This document shows positions 26,815 to 36,438 of a DNA stretch of 64,000 nt, in pieces (the first letter of the stretch is position 1; every line of letters starts with the position of its first letter). The notes beneath the pieces are model-generated. The model did not search any database. It saw only the letters and a program-made list of their open reading frames with translations, and had not been told where the DNA came from. The DNA is from Blautia luti (GTDB taxonomy: Bacteria; Bacillota; Clostridia; Lachnospirales; Lachnospiraceae). The DNA lies in the NCBI RefSeq assembly GCF_033096465.1, contig NZ_AP028156.1, positions 1,878,501 through 1,942,500 of the forward strand, written 5' to 3'. The position numbers and the translations under genes are program-made.

Positions 26815-27204
26815 TTATGCTTTTAAAAACTCTTCTATCGCCGTTAAAAACTCCTTTGCCCTATCAGCCTGTTCACGGGCATCTTCAAATGATACTACAA
26901 AAAAATCGGCATAGTCCGTATTGTTTCTAATCTGAAATGCCTGACTCAAATATTTTGAATATTTCTTTTCGAATTTTTGTGTTTTAATATACTCTCGCTG
27001 GAAATAGGAAATTACTCCTGCATGTTTTGAATAATCAACGCCATCTTTTGCAAGCAATGCGCGAACTGCAGTAAACATGGCATAATAAGATCTTCCGATA
27101 GAATCTTTATAACTTTTCGATGCAAGCAATACTTCTGCCGAATTTAAACGCTCTCTTGCACTTTCCAGTCGATATTTTATCAGTTCCCTTCGATTATCAG
27201 GCAC
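26815..27204 (-). CDS. HEPN-domain protein, toxin-like partner of an MNT pair
   Basis: The 129-residue helical protein matches HEPN (PF05168-type): YRLESARERLNSAEVLLASK, SIGRSYYAMFTAVRALLAKD, and the RNNTDYADF segment in place of the RNase R-x4-6-H motif. The catalytic histidine of ribonuclease HEPN toxins is not visible, so activity may be absent or different. It overlaps the nucleotidyltransferase gene by eight bases. In such pairs the MNT protein adds nucleotides to the HEPN protein or otherwise neutralises it. Confidence 0.85.
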   Translation of the reverse strand: MPDNRRELIKYRLESARERLNSAEVLLASKSYKDSIGRSYYAMFTAVRALLAKDGVDYSKHAGVISYFQREYIKTQKFEKKYSKYLSQAFQIRNNTDYADFFVVSFEDAREQADRAKEFLTAIEEFLKA

Positions 27205-27538
27205 TAATTACCACTCCTTCCTGTGAAATGTTACGATAATATGGAAGAACTGTCTGGTATTGTTTAAACTCTTCATACGGAATTACGGTCGGAGAAAGAA
27301 TTGTATCGTACTCTAACTCCAGCTCGCAAGAGGAATCCCATACCTTTTTCAACTGCTGCTGCAATGTTTTCCTGTCACCATGCACGATTGCAACAACATC
27401 TACATCTGAATCCGTATGATAATCTCCTCTTGCATAAGAGCCGTATAAAATTACCTGAACAAGATTTTCTCCATATACTGAGCGATAAATCTGTGTCAAC
27501 TTTTGTAAAATACTATTCAGTTCATTTTTTGTGCACAT
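27197..27538 (-). CDS. MNT-type minimal nucleotidyltransferase, antitoxin-like
   Basis: Starting at ATG 27538 (AGGAGGG upstream), the 113-residue protein has the nucleotidyltransferase motif G33-S34 x10 D45-x-D47 in LYGSYARGDYHTDSDVDVVA, and a third acidic candidate in LELEYDTILSP. It should transfer a nucleotide, probably AMP, to its HEPN partner. The pair lies between the transposon debris and the conjugation module and may stabilise either. Confidence 0.88.
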   Translation of the reverse strand: MCTKNELNSILQKLTQIYRSVYGENLVQVILYGSYARGDYHTDSDVDVVAIVHGDRKTLQQQLKKVWDSSCELELEYDTILSPTVIPYEEFKQYQTVLPYYRNISQEGVVISA

Positions 27539-27684
27539 ATCATCCCTCCTGTTTTCTGGCATCTTTTTGCCTACAAGAATCAAAGCACTTGTCATCCATC
27601 ATTTCAATGTTTCTATAATAATTTTAACTCAAATAAGCGAAAATCACAAGCAAATGTCCTATTTTTGCTTTTGGCTTTTTACAA

Positions 27685-27728
27685 TAAAAAAAGGCAGTAA
27701 CACCCTTTTGGCCAGGATATTACCGCCC
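27685..27728 (-). terminator. Terminator at the end of the conjugation operon
   Basis: GGGCGGTAATATCCTGGCC pairs with the AGGGTGTTACTGCC arm, followed on the minus strand by seven T. It is about 30 bases after the last leftward conjugation ORF. Confidence 0.78.
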
Positions 27729-27755
27729 TTTCACACTTCGAATACTGCGTATTCT

Positions 27756-28076
27756 CTAATTGAAGCCCTGCTTCATTCCCCGCAATCCATTTTCATACTG
27801 TATTCTTGAAAAATACCAGATTTTACCCTGGATTTTTCTACAGATATGATTTTCAAATAAATAGCATTCACTGCACAATTCTGGATTATCCCGTCTCCAT
27901 CCGCTTTTTTCCAGAAATTCCTCTACATCTTCATATACTTCAATGCAGCTTTCTGCAAGCAGTATTTTTTCCACCTCCTGCTCCTTCAGATAAAGTCCAA
28001 ATTCTTTGGCAAGCAGAACTCTGAATCCATAGCGGACCAGTGAATTTCCCCGTATTTCATTTAGATTAATTTCCAA
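27756..28076 (-). CDS. Hypothetical protein at the end of the conjugation operon
   Basis: The 106-residue protein starts at TTG 28076 behind AAAGGGGTG and is separated from the virD4-like gene by four bases. It is charged, with a cysteine pair in NPELCSECYLFENHIC that could bind metal. No family is recognised. Its coupling to virD4 argues that it is a real gene of the transfer element. Confidence 0.65.
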   Translation of the reverse strand: MEINLNEIRGNSLVRYGFRVLLAKEFGLYLKEQEVEKILLAESCIEVYEDVEEFLEKSGWRRDNPELCSECYLFENHICRKIQGKIWYFSRIQYENGLRGMKQGFN

Positions 28077-28080
28077 ACCT

Positions 28081-29982
28081 TCACCCCTTTGATTTTTTTA
28101 CAAAAAGATCATCTACTTTCATGACCGTATTACCAGTACTTGTCCGCTTTTTATTCTTTGTTTTTTGAACAGCCCCATTTACAGTCAGTGGTTCTTGCAC
28201 GTCATTTTCTTTTATCGGACTCTCATTTTTTTCCAATGGAGCCGAAGCTTCATATACCTGCTCATCCAGTATCTGAAATTCCTGCTGCTGTTTTTCCCAC
28301 TTTCGATACCAGTCCGGAATATGATCCACAACCTTTTCCATCTTCAGTTTTCCGGCATCTGCATGTTCCGTATAATCCATTTTCTTAAACCGAAGCACAT
28401 TGTGTCCTCGGATGATTAGGATTCCCTGATCCAGCGGATAACGAAGGATTTCATCTGGCAAAAGGAGCTGCCGTTTTCCAATGGAACGTGATTCCGAATA
28501 TTCCGGCACATAATCTGTGGCACGGATCGTAAAAAAGTTCTTTCGGATAGAAGCAACTGAAACTGTAATCTCACCGGTCCGGTCACTGTAGTAGGTAGCG
28601 GTTGTCATATCATTACAGCCAAGAAAGATCGAGAAATCACAGCCGCCAAGGATCTCTTCCCACTGGTTATCCGGATAACGGTTCTGAAGCTGTGGAATAT
28701 TCTGAAACAGGATGCTCATGCCTATCCGCCGGGATCTGGCCGTAGCCAGTTTCTTTTTAAAATCCGGAACAACACCGATATTTGGAAATTCATCCAGTAT
28801 AAAACTTACCGGTACTGGTAGGACACGTTCTTCCGTTCTGTCAGCCAGGCGAACCAGCTTGATACTTAAAAATGATGTAAACAGTGTAGCAAGCATATCG
28901 TATGTAGAATCCTGATCCGAAGTAATACAAAAATACGCACACTTTTGCTTTCCCGGCAGTGACAGGTCTATATCTGTATGGCTCGTAATCTGCTGCACCA
29001 TCTTATTCTGCAAAATCTGCAGACGGGTTCCAAGACCAAGCACAGCATTTCCTTTTACTTTTTCTGCCTTGGAAAATAACTGATAGGGACCTTTTGCCGG
29101 ATGATCCGTTGGAAGCCTTTCAAAAATGGAATCCAGCATTTCCACACTTTTATTGAGCAATAATTTATAAGCTTCCGGAAAAGTTTTCTGCTCTTGTGGA
29201 TACTCTTCAAAAACATATAAGCACAGAGCTTTTAAGAGATCCATTTCCACATTGTCATAAAAATGATCAAACTTATCCGTTGTGTTACGAATCACGACAT
29301 CACAGAACACATCAATCAGCTCCCCGTCTTCAATCTCTGCGAGACAGTTCCATGCATCTGAATGGGTAAGCTGAATCAGATTCAGCTGCTTTACAACATA
29401 TCCCTCTTCTTTGAGATACGCACAAAGATCCTCATAAAGTTCTGATTTTGGATCCGTAATATACATACTCTCACCCCTGCGCACACACTGTAATGCCATC
29501 ACTCTTGCGAAAGCCCTGGATTTCATGGAACCTTGCGAACCGCATACCGCGATATTTCGGTTCAGTCTTGAATCCACCGGAAGACTTAATATATTTCCAT
29601 TAGACAACTCCCTTCCGAAAATAATCCCCTTTATATGCTCCATTCCACGGTCTGCCTGCAGTATCTCTTTTTGTTCCTGTGTTCCCATAAATCCTGCCGT
29701 TCCATAAGTTCCCTGATCCGAAATCTCAAAATTCCGTTCATCATGCAATGGATTGTCTTTTCCTCGCCAGATTACCAGTACCGTTAAAGCCAAAAGCAGT
29801 ACCACGGCTGCCATTGACCATTTTCTTCCTGACGAAGTACCACACCCTGCATACAGACATTGCAGAGGACTTAAGCATACTTCTGATCTGGAAAACAAGA
29901 TTTCAAAAAAGCCTCCCACATATGCTGCTAACAAAACCATTCCGCATCCGGTCACGATTTTTTTCCAGTTTTCTGTTCTCAA
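28081..29982 (-). CDS. virD4: VirD4/TraG-type conjugative coupling ATPase
   Basis: The 633-residue protein has two N-terminal membrane segments (about 8-30 and 57-72), a Walker A-like loop in AVCGSQGSMKSRAFARV and the TraG/VirD4 Walker B in PVSFILDEFPNIG. SRRIGMSILFQNIPQLQNRY follows. It recruits the relaxase-DNA complex to the secretion channel. A TTG start overlaps the upstream stop as TTGA, so translation is coupled. The C-terminal 80 residues are a charged, probably disordered tail. Confidence 0.92.
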   Translation of the reverse strand: MRTENWKKIVTGCGMVLLAAYVGGFFEILFSRSEVCLSPLQCLYAGCGTSSGRKWSMAAVVLLLALTVLVIWRGKDNPLHDERNFEISDQGTYGTAGFMGTQEQKEILQADRGMEHIKGIIFGRELSNGNILSLPVDSRLNRNIAVCGSQGSMKSRAFARVMALQCVRRGESMYITDPKSELYEDLCAYLKEEGYVVKQLNLIQLTHSDAWNCLAEIEDGELIDVFCDVVIRNTTDKFDHFYDNVEMDLLKALCLYVFEEYPQEQKTFPEAYKLLLNKSVEMLDSIFERLPTDHPAKGPYQLFSKAEKVKGNAVLGLGTRLQILQNKMVQQITSHTDIDLSLPGKQKCAYFCITSDQDSTYDMLATLFTSFLSIKLVRLADRTEERVLPVPVSFILDEFPNIGVVPDFKKKLATARSRRIGMSILFQNIPQLQNRYPDNQWEEILGGCDFSIFLGCNDMTTATYYSDRTGEITVSVASIRKNFFTIRATDYVPEYSESRSIGKRQLLLPDEILRYPLDQGILIIRGHNVLRFKKMDYTEHADAGKLKMEKVVDHIPDWYRKWEKQQQEFQILDEQVYEASAPLEKNESPIKENDVQEPLTVNGAVQKTKNKKRTSTGNTVMKVDDLFVKKSKG

Positions 29983-30974
29983 TCCGTTTCCTCCATTTCT
30001 CTTCTGGTTTCTTCTGCCAGATGGAAATGATAGCGGTTCCCGTAGTAGCTGTTTATTGTATTGACAGAATTGTATAATGCAGTCAGGAGCACCGCTCGGA
30101 TATTTCTGGCCTTTGTGCTGGTATCATCCATACTCTGAAGCACGAATTCGACATGATCCTTCGTAAGCTTCGCAAACTGTGCTTTCACAATCTCTATATC
30201 TTTTTCCTCACGGTTAATCCGAAGTTTAGGTGCTGTAGAAACCATTACATCCAGAATAAGTCCCAGGATTTCTTCAACTCTTCTGTCATATGGATGATCG
30301 TTTTTTAACGCATCATAAGAAATCTGTATCCGAATCGCACGCTCCACAGCCTGATAGGAACAGAGTGGATACTCTATGTCTGTATTCTCTTCCGTAATCT
30401 CTGTATTTGTATCCCCTTCAAAAGAGAGATATGCCTCGTTTGACTGTGATATCCTGTCACATCCTGATGTGGCACCTCTCTCTTTGTGTGGTGACAGCTC
30501 TCCCTTTAAGAAGTGATACCCTGCATCTGACAGATTTTCCGGATAAGTCAGTTGTATCAGGACATCTACATTCAGCTCCAGAAACAGCACGTTTGAGTTC
30601 CGCATTCCTCCTTTCCTGACAGTTCGAAAAACTCTTCTCACAACTCCTATTTTCTCCAGTTCAACTACCGCGTTCACAGCTTCTCTTTTTGAGATTCCAA
30701 ACTGATCTGCAAGCTGCTGGTAATTTCTCTGTAAAATATCTGCTTTGAATTTCTTTCTGAATCCACATAATTGTCCCGTTAATTCATCTCGGATTTCCAC
30801 CGGCCGATACCAATACACAACATCTGACAAAATAATGATTGCTGTCAGATTGGGTTTCCCATTATCTCTGGTAATTGTACGATACCACGCTGCCGGGATT
30901 ACATTTCCGGTAAACTGCAGCCGACACATCCGGTCCACAATCGGACTGCCTGTTGAATGAAAAGGATTCGCCAT
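29979..30974 (-). CDS. Replication-initiator-like protein with C-terminal DUF6017
   Basis: From ATG 30974 (GGAGGTGG upstream) the protein of about 331 residues has an N-terminal winged-helix region (TAIIILSDVVYWYRP, NYQQLADQFGISKREAVNAV, ELEKIGVVRRVFRT) and a C-terminal DUF6017 domain (DRRVEEILGLILDVMV, TKARNIRAVLLTALYN, NSYYGNRYHFHL). This architecture is common in replication initiators of Firmicute conjugative elements. It suggests that the element can replicate at least transiently. It is coupled to the virD4-like gene. Confidence 0.75.
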   Translation of the reverse strand: MANPFHSTGSPIVDRMCRLQFTGNVIPAAWYRTITRDNGKPNLTAIIILSDVVYWYRPVEIRDELTGQLCGFRKKFKADILQRNYQQLADQFGISKREAVNAVVELEKIGVVRRVFRTVRKGGMRNSNVLFLELNVDVLIQLTYPENLSDAGYHFLKGELSPHKERGATSGCDRISQSNEAYLSFEGDTNTEITEENTDIEYPLCSYQAVERAIRIQISYDALKNDHPYDRRVEEILGLILDVMVSTAPKLRINREEKDIEIVKAQFAKLTKDHVEFVLQSMDDTSTKARNIRAVLLTALYNSVNTINSYYGNRYHFHLAEETRREMEETD

Positions 30975-31000
30975 CTTGCAGCCACCTCCATCGACCAAGA

Positions 31001-32071
31001 TCATTCTCCTAGGTCATTTATAAGGTATTTCATTACATTTTCTGCATTGAGCTCATAAATGATCACCTTCTCTCCCAAATATTCTCTTATTGTTTCCGCC
31101 TGATAATCCATGCACACAATACTTACTGACGGTCTCCATAAGAGTTCCTGTTTAATGCGGCATAATTGACGCATTTCCAAATCATAAACTAAATATATAG
31201 GGTTCCCATTTTCATCGCACACATTATAGGTAGCATATTCTTTTTCTCTCTTTATGGAAAATCTTGAAAACAAAGACTGCTTTAGCTTTTCTCTTTTCCG
31301 CTTCTCTGTCAGCAGGACAATCTGCAATATTCCCTCTCGGCACATAGGAATATAATAATATTGATCATAAATATCATCTGGTCGAAACAGATCCTTTTTT
31401 ATGCCTCCATCACTTTCCAAAAGCTTTAACAATACTTTTATGTTCTGTCCTACAATAAGCGCATCCGCTTTGCTGTTATATCCGCCCTTTAAGAGCATTC
31501 GCTCTGTCCAGGTACGCATGGAACATTCCATTTTTTTCGCCCATTTCATATTTCGATCCATGGTATTGTAAACAACTAACACAGTATCCCCGGATAAAAG
31601 CACCCCACATGATCTGGAACCCCTGATTGCTTCCGACATTCCTTTAAATTCCAGACTGCCATAATAAAACGCTTTTCCCCGATCTCTCACGAACCCTTTA
31701 TCCATATCTGGTTTATGGTTCCGCAAGATCTCTATACCCGCCTTCCAGAAGAAGACCCATACCTCGCTCATTCGATACAGCCGCATTCTTTTTTCTGGTT
31801 CACTTTTCACATGCCCCGTCTGCCCGGAACCGGAAATAAAAAAAGAGAGTTCTTTTTCATATTCTGAAAGAAGATAATTTCTGCCTTTTTCTAATAAAAC
31901 GTATCCTCTATATCCATCCTTGCATCTCAGAGAAATATATCTTTCTTTTTTTAATCTTGTAATCAGGGCAGCAGTATATGAAATCGAGCCAGTCACGTAT
32001 TGTCCTAAATAAGTCGGCATTTCACCCGACATCGCTATAATAATCAATAATTTATCCTGTTGTCTTTTCAA
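31001..32071 (-). CDS. Winged-helix protein, candidate MOBC/replication-relaxation relaxase
   Basis: The 356-residue protein opens with a winged helix (KLLIIIAMSGEMPTYLGQYV, ALITRLKKERYISLR) followed by a larger alpha/beta domain (AIRGSRSCGVLLSGDTVLVV, ADALIVGQNIKVLLKLL, VSIVCMDYQAETIREYLGEK). The arrangement resembles the replication-relaxation family, which includes MOBC relaxases such as pAD1 TraX. Its place beside virD4 and the replication gene, and the absence of an HUH relaxase in the module, support this. Catalytic residues could not be confirmed by eye. Confidence 0.5.
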   Translation of the reverse strand: MKRQQDKLLIIIAMSGEMPTYLGQYVTGSISYTAALITRLKKERYISLRCKDGYRGYVLLEKGRNYLLSEYEKELSFFISGSGQTGHVKSEPEKRMRLYRMSEVWVFFWKAGIEILRNHKPDMDKGFVRDRGKAFYYGSLEFKGMSEAIRGSRSCGVLLSGDTVLVVYNTMDRNMKWAKKMECSMRTWTERMLLKGGYNSKADALIVGQNIKVLLKLLESDGGIKKDLFRPDDIYDQYYYIPMCREGILQIVLLTEKRKREKLKQSLFSRFSIKREKEYATYNVCDENGNPIYLVYDLEMRQLCRIKQELLWRPSVSIVCMDYQAETIREYLGEKVIIYELNAENVMKYLINDLGE

Positions 32072-32209
32072 TTATTTTCCCCTCGTTGAAAAAGCAAAAA
32101 TACCCTATCTGTTGAATACCTGGGTACATAACCTGGCAATTTTGTTCAGATTTTTGCTTATTTTATGCCTTATCAGATATTCTTTTCCCATGTAGAATCC
32201 CCATGCAAT

Positions 32210-32956
32210 TTACTCATGATTTTTTTCGATACCTGTTTCTTTGCCAAAATCAGAAATCCACGCTGGAAATTTGCTGCTGTCCATCACATATAACAGTGTA
32301 CGGTCTTCCTCGCCCATACGTGTCACATGACAGGTATTCGTGTATAATCCACTATCTGACCGCAGGAAAAAATTTGTAATAATATCCTGCACATGTTTTT
32401 CTTCATAATTGTCATGATCTCTCACTCTTGCAAGCGGAAGTGTTTCATCATAAACATGTACAAAACAAATCGTACAATTTGTATATGTCGGAATTTCCAG
32501 CTTCTCCTCCGCTCTCTGCATGCACCAATTTCGAAAAGCGGTATGCAATGGTTTATAAAGATAATCCGTATAACAATCTTTCCGGTGAGGGATCAGGACG
32601 GGAGCAGATACCCGAAGAATCTCATCCTTATACTCCAGTTCAATTCCGTGTATCAGTACCAGATCTTCTTTGTATTTCTCATATTCTTTGGGATTTACTA
32701 CTATTTCAAGTGTCAGGCGTCTTAATTTATCTGTCAAACGTTCTGAAGTTTTCGCAGTCTCCTGAATCATATCTCCCAAATAAGCATATTGGAACTCTGA
32801 CTGCCGCCGGATACAGGACTGCAATACCCCTCTTGCTTCCACTATATACTGTTCCATCCTTCCCATTAGTTTTTGAGCATCTTCTAACTGTTCTTTTAAT
32901 TTAAAAAATGAATCATTTTCATCCATCCGCATTTCTGTAATATTCGATTTCTCCAC
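32210..32956 (-). CDS. Conserved conjugation-element protein, N-terminal coiled coil
   Basis: The 248-residue protein has a helical first third (FFKLKEQLEDAQKLMGRMEQ, TAKTSERLTDKLRRLTLEIV) and an alpha/beta C-terminal part (RVSAPVLIPHRKDCYTDYLY, YTNCTICFVHVYDETLPLAR). It may correspond to the DUF6100 family of Firmicute elements, but this is from memory only. It overlaps the 3' end of the next upstream gene by 38 bases. The function is unknown. Confidence 0.65.
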   Translation of the reverse strand: MEKSNITEMRMDENDSFFKLKEQLEDAQKLMGRMEQYIVEARGVLQSCIRRQSEFQYAYLGDMIQETAKTSERLTDKLRRLTLEIVVNPKEYEKYKEDLVLIHGIELEYKDEILRVSAPVLIPHRKDCYTDYLYKPLHTAFRNWCMQRAEEKLEIPTYTNCTICFVHVYDETLPLARVRDHDNYEEKHVQDIITNFFLRSDSGLYTNTCHVTRMGEEDRTLLYVMDSSKFPAWISDFGKETGIEKNHE

Positions 32957-33464
32957 CTTCTTTCACTGTACAAAATCCAAGCACGTCCGGTATCCTGATT
33001 TCATGTATGTACCCGGGCTTTTCCACAATAACGATATGCCCGCAATCATCTGTCATCTTCCGGGTAAACAAATTGTTGGTAACCTGTACCTCATTCTCTG
33101 ACACATACAAAATGTCATAGATTTCTCCTTCACCGCATAACACAATGCGAACAGGATATTCCTCTTTTGATGCAAGGAAGTGCTGGTCTACCTCTTTTTG
33201 ATCCATAATATCCAGAAGAACCCAAAATGCCTGCAAAGTTCCTACATTTCTGGCTTTAAATGCCTCTTCATTTATTGCTGCCATTTCCAGATCCTGATGA
33301 ATATAAATCTGTTTTTCTTTTTCCAGCGTCTTAAATGCACGTCCTACAAAATGATCTCTTTGGGTTTTTGCGAAATATGCATAAATCTGAGATTTTAAGA
33401 GCACATTATATGTCTGAATTAACTGTCTGGTTTCACGTTCCACGGGTTTTTGTTTGTTTTCCAT
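32919..33464 (-). CDS. Conserved conjugation-element protein (DUF5697-like)
   Basis: Starting at ATG 33464 behind AAAGGAT, the protein of about 181 residues begins with a winged-helix-like segment (ETRQLIQTYNVLLKSQIYAY, ALEKEKQ-type helix) and continues as a beta-rich domain (YPVRIVLCGEGEIYDILYVS). It resembles DUF5697 proteins of similar elements. A regulatory role is plausible but not shown. Earlier ATGs lack a ribosome site. Confidence 0.6.
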   Translation of the reverse strand: MENKQKPVERETRQLIQTYNVLLKSQIYAYFAKTQRDHFVGRAFKTLEKEKQIYIHQDLEMAAINEEAFKARNVGTLQAFWVLLDIMDQKEVDQHFLASKEEYPVRIVLCGEGEIYDILYVSENEVQVTNNLFTRKMTDDCGHIVIVEKPGYIHEIRIPDVLGFCTVKEGGEIEYYRNADG

Positions 33465-33489
33465 CTGGTCTATCCTTTCCATGATAAAC

Positions 33490-33525
33490 ATATGCCACAT
33501 AAATGACGTTTTTTATGTGGCATAT
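33490..33525. promoter_or_regulatory. 14-bp-arm palindrome, possible operator
   Basis: ATATGCCACATAAA (33490-33503) is repeated in inverted form at 33512-33525 with an eight-base loop. A related ACGTTTTTTATG(A)CATATAAT stretch recurs near 33578-33599. It lies in the only sizeable gap inside the left half of the conjugation operon, upstream of the DUF5697-like gene, so it could be an internal promoter/operator or a processing hairpin. Confidence 0.5.
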
Positions 33526-33657
33526 AATGTGTTTTTTCATGTCTTTTTCAAAAGACATCTGTTACACGTCATCACAAAACGTTTTTTATGACATATAATT
33601 AATTTCATTCCTCTTATACGTCCTTTGTAACGTTTTTAATGCCGTTTCTTATTCACA

Positions 33658-36438
33658 CTATTTCCTGCCATAAGCATCTGTACCATATTTCCGGATTCTG
33701 TCTTTCAATTCCTGAAGATCTTTGCGGTCAGTGGTAATCAGATCTTTTTCCAGAGCACTTGCTTTAAATTCAACAATCAAATTATTATTATTTGTGGAAA
33801 TCAGACCATTTCCTCTTTCAAAATGAATAATAGAATTGGTTTCGGCTTCTGAAAGATCCAACTCCTCCTGAATCCGTTCTGCTTCTGAAACTTCCATGTT
33901 CAGAACAATTTTTGTTTTTGAGTTGCTTAATATACCGCGTCCAAGTTTTCCATCTCTTACCGCAAAACAGTCTGCCAGATCCTGTGTGGCACAAATAGCC
34001 GATCCACCATAAGCTCTGATTGTTTTGAATATTTCAATCAGATATTCTCCTGCCAAATCATTAGACATCAGAAGTTTCCATGCTTCATCTACAAAAACCG
34101 CTTTTTCTACTGTCCGGTCTTTCTTTGTTTTTGTCCAGACAAAATCCAGTGCCACAAACATTCCAAGGAGCAGGTCACCGGAAAGTTCTGAAATATCCAA
34201 CACAACATATTTATTTTCCAGATCCACATTTGTCTGCTGATTAAAGCTGGATGCCGATCCACTCACCAGACGATTTAATATATTCGCCATACGTCTGCAT
34301 TCTTCTTTACGCATAAGCACTTCATGCAGATCACCAAGAATCGGCATCTTTTTGTATTTTCCTGGATGTTCCGGATCCGTCAGACTCAGATTATCATGTG
34401 TGATTCCCTTTTCCTGATAGCAAGTAACCATTGCACCATCTAAAAGCTGTTTTTCTTCATGTGACATATCTGGAATCAGAAGGCTGAAAAAAATATGTAA
34501 GCTTTGAATTTTGCTTGCAAGTTCTGACCTTTCAGATGTATACCCATCCAATAAATCGCGAGTTTCCATATCTGCAGGCCGTATTTCCATTATGTTGATG
34601 CAGTTCGACGATGAAGGAGAAATCTGTATAAATTCTCCACCAATGTTGTTACAGGCTCTTGCAAATTCATGTCCTTTATCCGGAGCAATAATAAATACCT
34701 GTATGTTTTTTTGTCTCATACGTAGTGCCATAAGCTGCATCAAAAATGTTTTTCCTGAGCCAGATGTTCCAAATATTGCTATGTTTGCATTTTTGTATTT
34801 TAACGAATTAAAAATATCTATGATGACAAGCGAACTGTTTGCTTTATTTACTCCGATCATGATGCCATCTTTATCAGACATTTCATATGAAGCAAATGGA
34901 TAACATGCTGCTACACCGGATGTAAGTACATTCCGTTTGGACTTCTCATAAATATTTTTGTCTATCTGTAAAAATGGCAGAGAAGATAAAAAAGCCTGTT
35001 CTTCTCTGAAAATGCAGCTACCTGTGCCAATGTCCTGAGAGCTTAACAGCTTTGTCATTTCCTTTGAACGCCATTCTACTTCCTGTTCACTATGTCCAGT
35101 TATCGTAACCAGAATGCTCATGTAGTAGAATTCTTCACTGCCGCTCAGCCCCCTTTTCAGGTAATAACCAGCCTGAATGGATTCACTCAGACTGTCAAAG
35201 TCGCTGTTTGAATCATAAGTATCCTTGATTTTTGAACGGTTCAAGCGTATTCTGCGTCCAATTCGCTCCACACAGCGGTTTTTATCCTGCTTGAAGAAAA
35301 AAACGTCTATATCTATTCCTTCACCTGCATTGATCAACAGAGACAGCCATCCGGCCGGGACTCTTGAACGGTATTTTTGAACATACAGATATGTATAATA
35401 CAATCCATCTACAACCACATAGTTCCAGTTCCTGAAATCAATGGTTCTCGGAGCGACCAGTTCTGTTACAGGAATATATCGTATACTTTCTGGACCGTTT
35501 TCTTCTGTATAGTACTTCCGAACTTCTTTTATCCGATCATTCAGAGATTCTGTCAGGCATGTTTGACGATTTAACAGCTGGTATAAGATTTCCACGCAGA
35601 AGCGCGTCTCATTCTCATGCTCCAAAACTATATTTCCGCACATGGCAAGATATTTTTTTGCAGTCTGCACAGCAGAACGCATATAAAGATGTACATCTCT
35701 TTCGTCTGGATTCTTACTCCCACTACGGGAAGGATATTCAAAAATCAAAAAGAAGCGACGTGTAATCGCTTCCTTCATACCCAGGGATTTAATCAGTTCT
35801 GCATAATCTTCCTGCAGAATTTTACAACGTTCATCTGTTTCTTTTTCAGCCTCTTCATCAATCTTATCAATATACTCCTGAATGTCTGCCTTTCTGGAGA
35901 GCACTTTAAGCTGGATATTGGGCGGTGCGATTTTCAGGTATGACATAAAAGAGAGAATGATACTTCTCTGTTCTGAAGATGACCGTAATAAGAAATTGAT
36001 TGGCAATACTTCAACAATTTTAACAAAACGATTGTCGGAAGTTTGGATAATACCATTTTTTACTTGTTTTAATGGTATATAAGAGGCTGTCCAGCTCATT
36101 GGCAGAAGATCCGGTACTTCCTGGACTTTCTCACTTTTCTCTTCTTTTCGAGAAAGTTCTTTCTTTGGCGGTCGCACTGGCCGTTCTTCTTTTTCTACAT
36201 TCTGAACAAGCTGATTCCTCAGATTACGTTCTTCTGCCTCTTGCTCACGGATCTGCCTGAAATTCTCCCTGGCCTGCTCTTTCTGTTTCTGTGCGTCTTT
36301 TTTCTGCTGTTCCTTCTGCATCTGGCGATTTTCTTTCTCCTGCTTCCTGGACATCGCCTTGTCTTCTCTCTGCTGTTGCTTCTGCTCCCGCCGTTCTCGT
36401 TTCTCGGCAAGCTGAGCTTCTTTCAGCTTTTGCTTCAA
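33658..36438 (-). CDS. virB4: VirB4-type conjugation ATPase
   Basis: The open frame of 926 codons encodes an extremely charged N-terminal region (about 1-110, rich in Lys, Glu, Gln), then a VirB4 N-domain and a C-terminal ATPase with Walker A GTSGSGKTFLMQL and Walker B KAVFVDEAWKLLM, followed by AICATQDLADCF. It powers assembly of the type IV secretion channel. The first possible start is TTG 36438 (GGAAG upstream), which would overlap prgI by 194 bases; ATG 36354 is an alternative. The charged tail is the region shared with the prgI frame. Confidence 0.92.
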   Translation of the reverse strand: MKQKLKEAQLAEKRERREQKQQQREDKAMSRKQEKENRQMQKEQQKKDAQKQKEQARENFRQIREQEAEERNLRNQLVQNVEKEERPVRPPKKELSRKEEKSEKVQEVPDLLPMSWTASYIPLKQVKNGIIQTSDNRFVKIVEVLPINFLLRSSSEQRSIILSFMSYLKIAPPNIQLKVLSRKADIQEYIDKIDEEAEKETDERCKILQEDYAELIKSLGMKEAITRRFFLIFEYPSRSGSKNPDERDVHLYMRSAVQTAKKYLAMCGNIVLEHENETRFCVEILYQLLNRQTCLTESLNDRIKEVRKYYTEENGPESIRYIPVTELVAPRTIDFRNWNYVVVDGLYYTYLYVQKYRSRVPAGWLSLLINAGEGIDIDVFFFKQDKNRCVERIGRRIRLNRSKIKDTYDSNSDFDSLSESIQAGYYLKRGLSGSEEFYYMSILVTITGHSEQEVEWRSKEMTKLLSSQDIGTGSCIFREEQAFLSSLPFLQIDKNIYEKSKRNVLTSGVAACYPFASYEMSDKDGIMIGVNKANSSLVIIDIFNSLKYKNANIAIFGTSGSGKTFLMQLMALRMRQKNIQVFIIAPDKGHEFARACNNIGGEFIQISPSSSNCINIMEIRPADMETRDLLDGYTSERSELASKIQSLHIFFSLLIPDMSHEEKQLLDGAMVTCYQEKGITHDNLSLTDPEHPGKYKKMPILGDLHEVLMRKEECRRMANILNRLVSGSASSFNQQTNVDLENKYVVLDISELSGDLLLGMFVALDFVWTKTKKDRTVEKAVFVDEAWKLLMSNDLAGEYLIEIFKTIRAYGGSAICATQDLADCFAVRDGKLGRGILSNSKTKIVLNMEVSEAERIQEELDLSEAETNSIIHFERGNGLISTNNNNLIVEFKASALEKDLITTDRKDLQELKDRIRKYGTDAYGRK

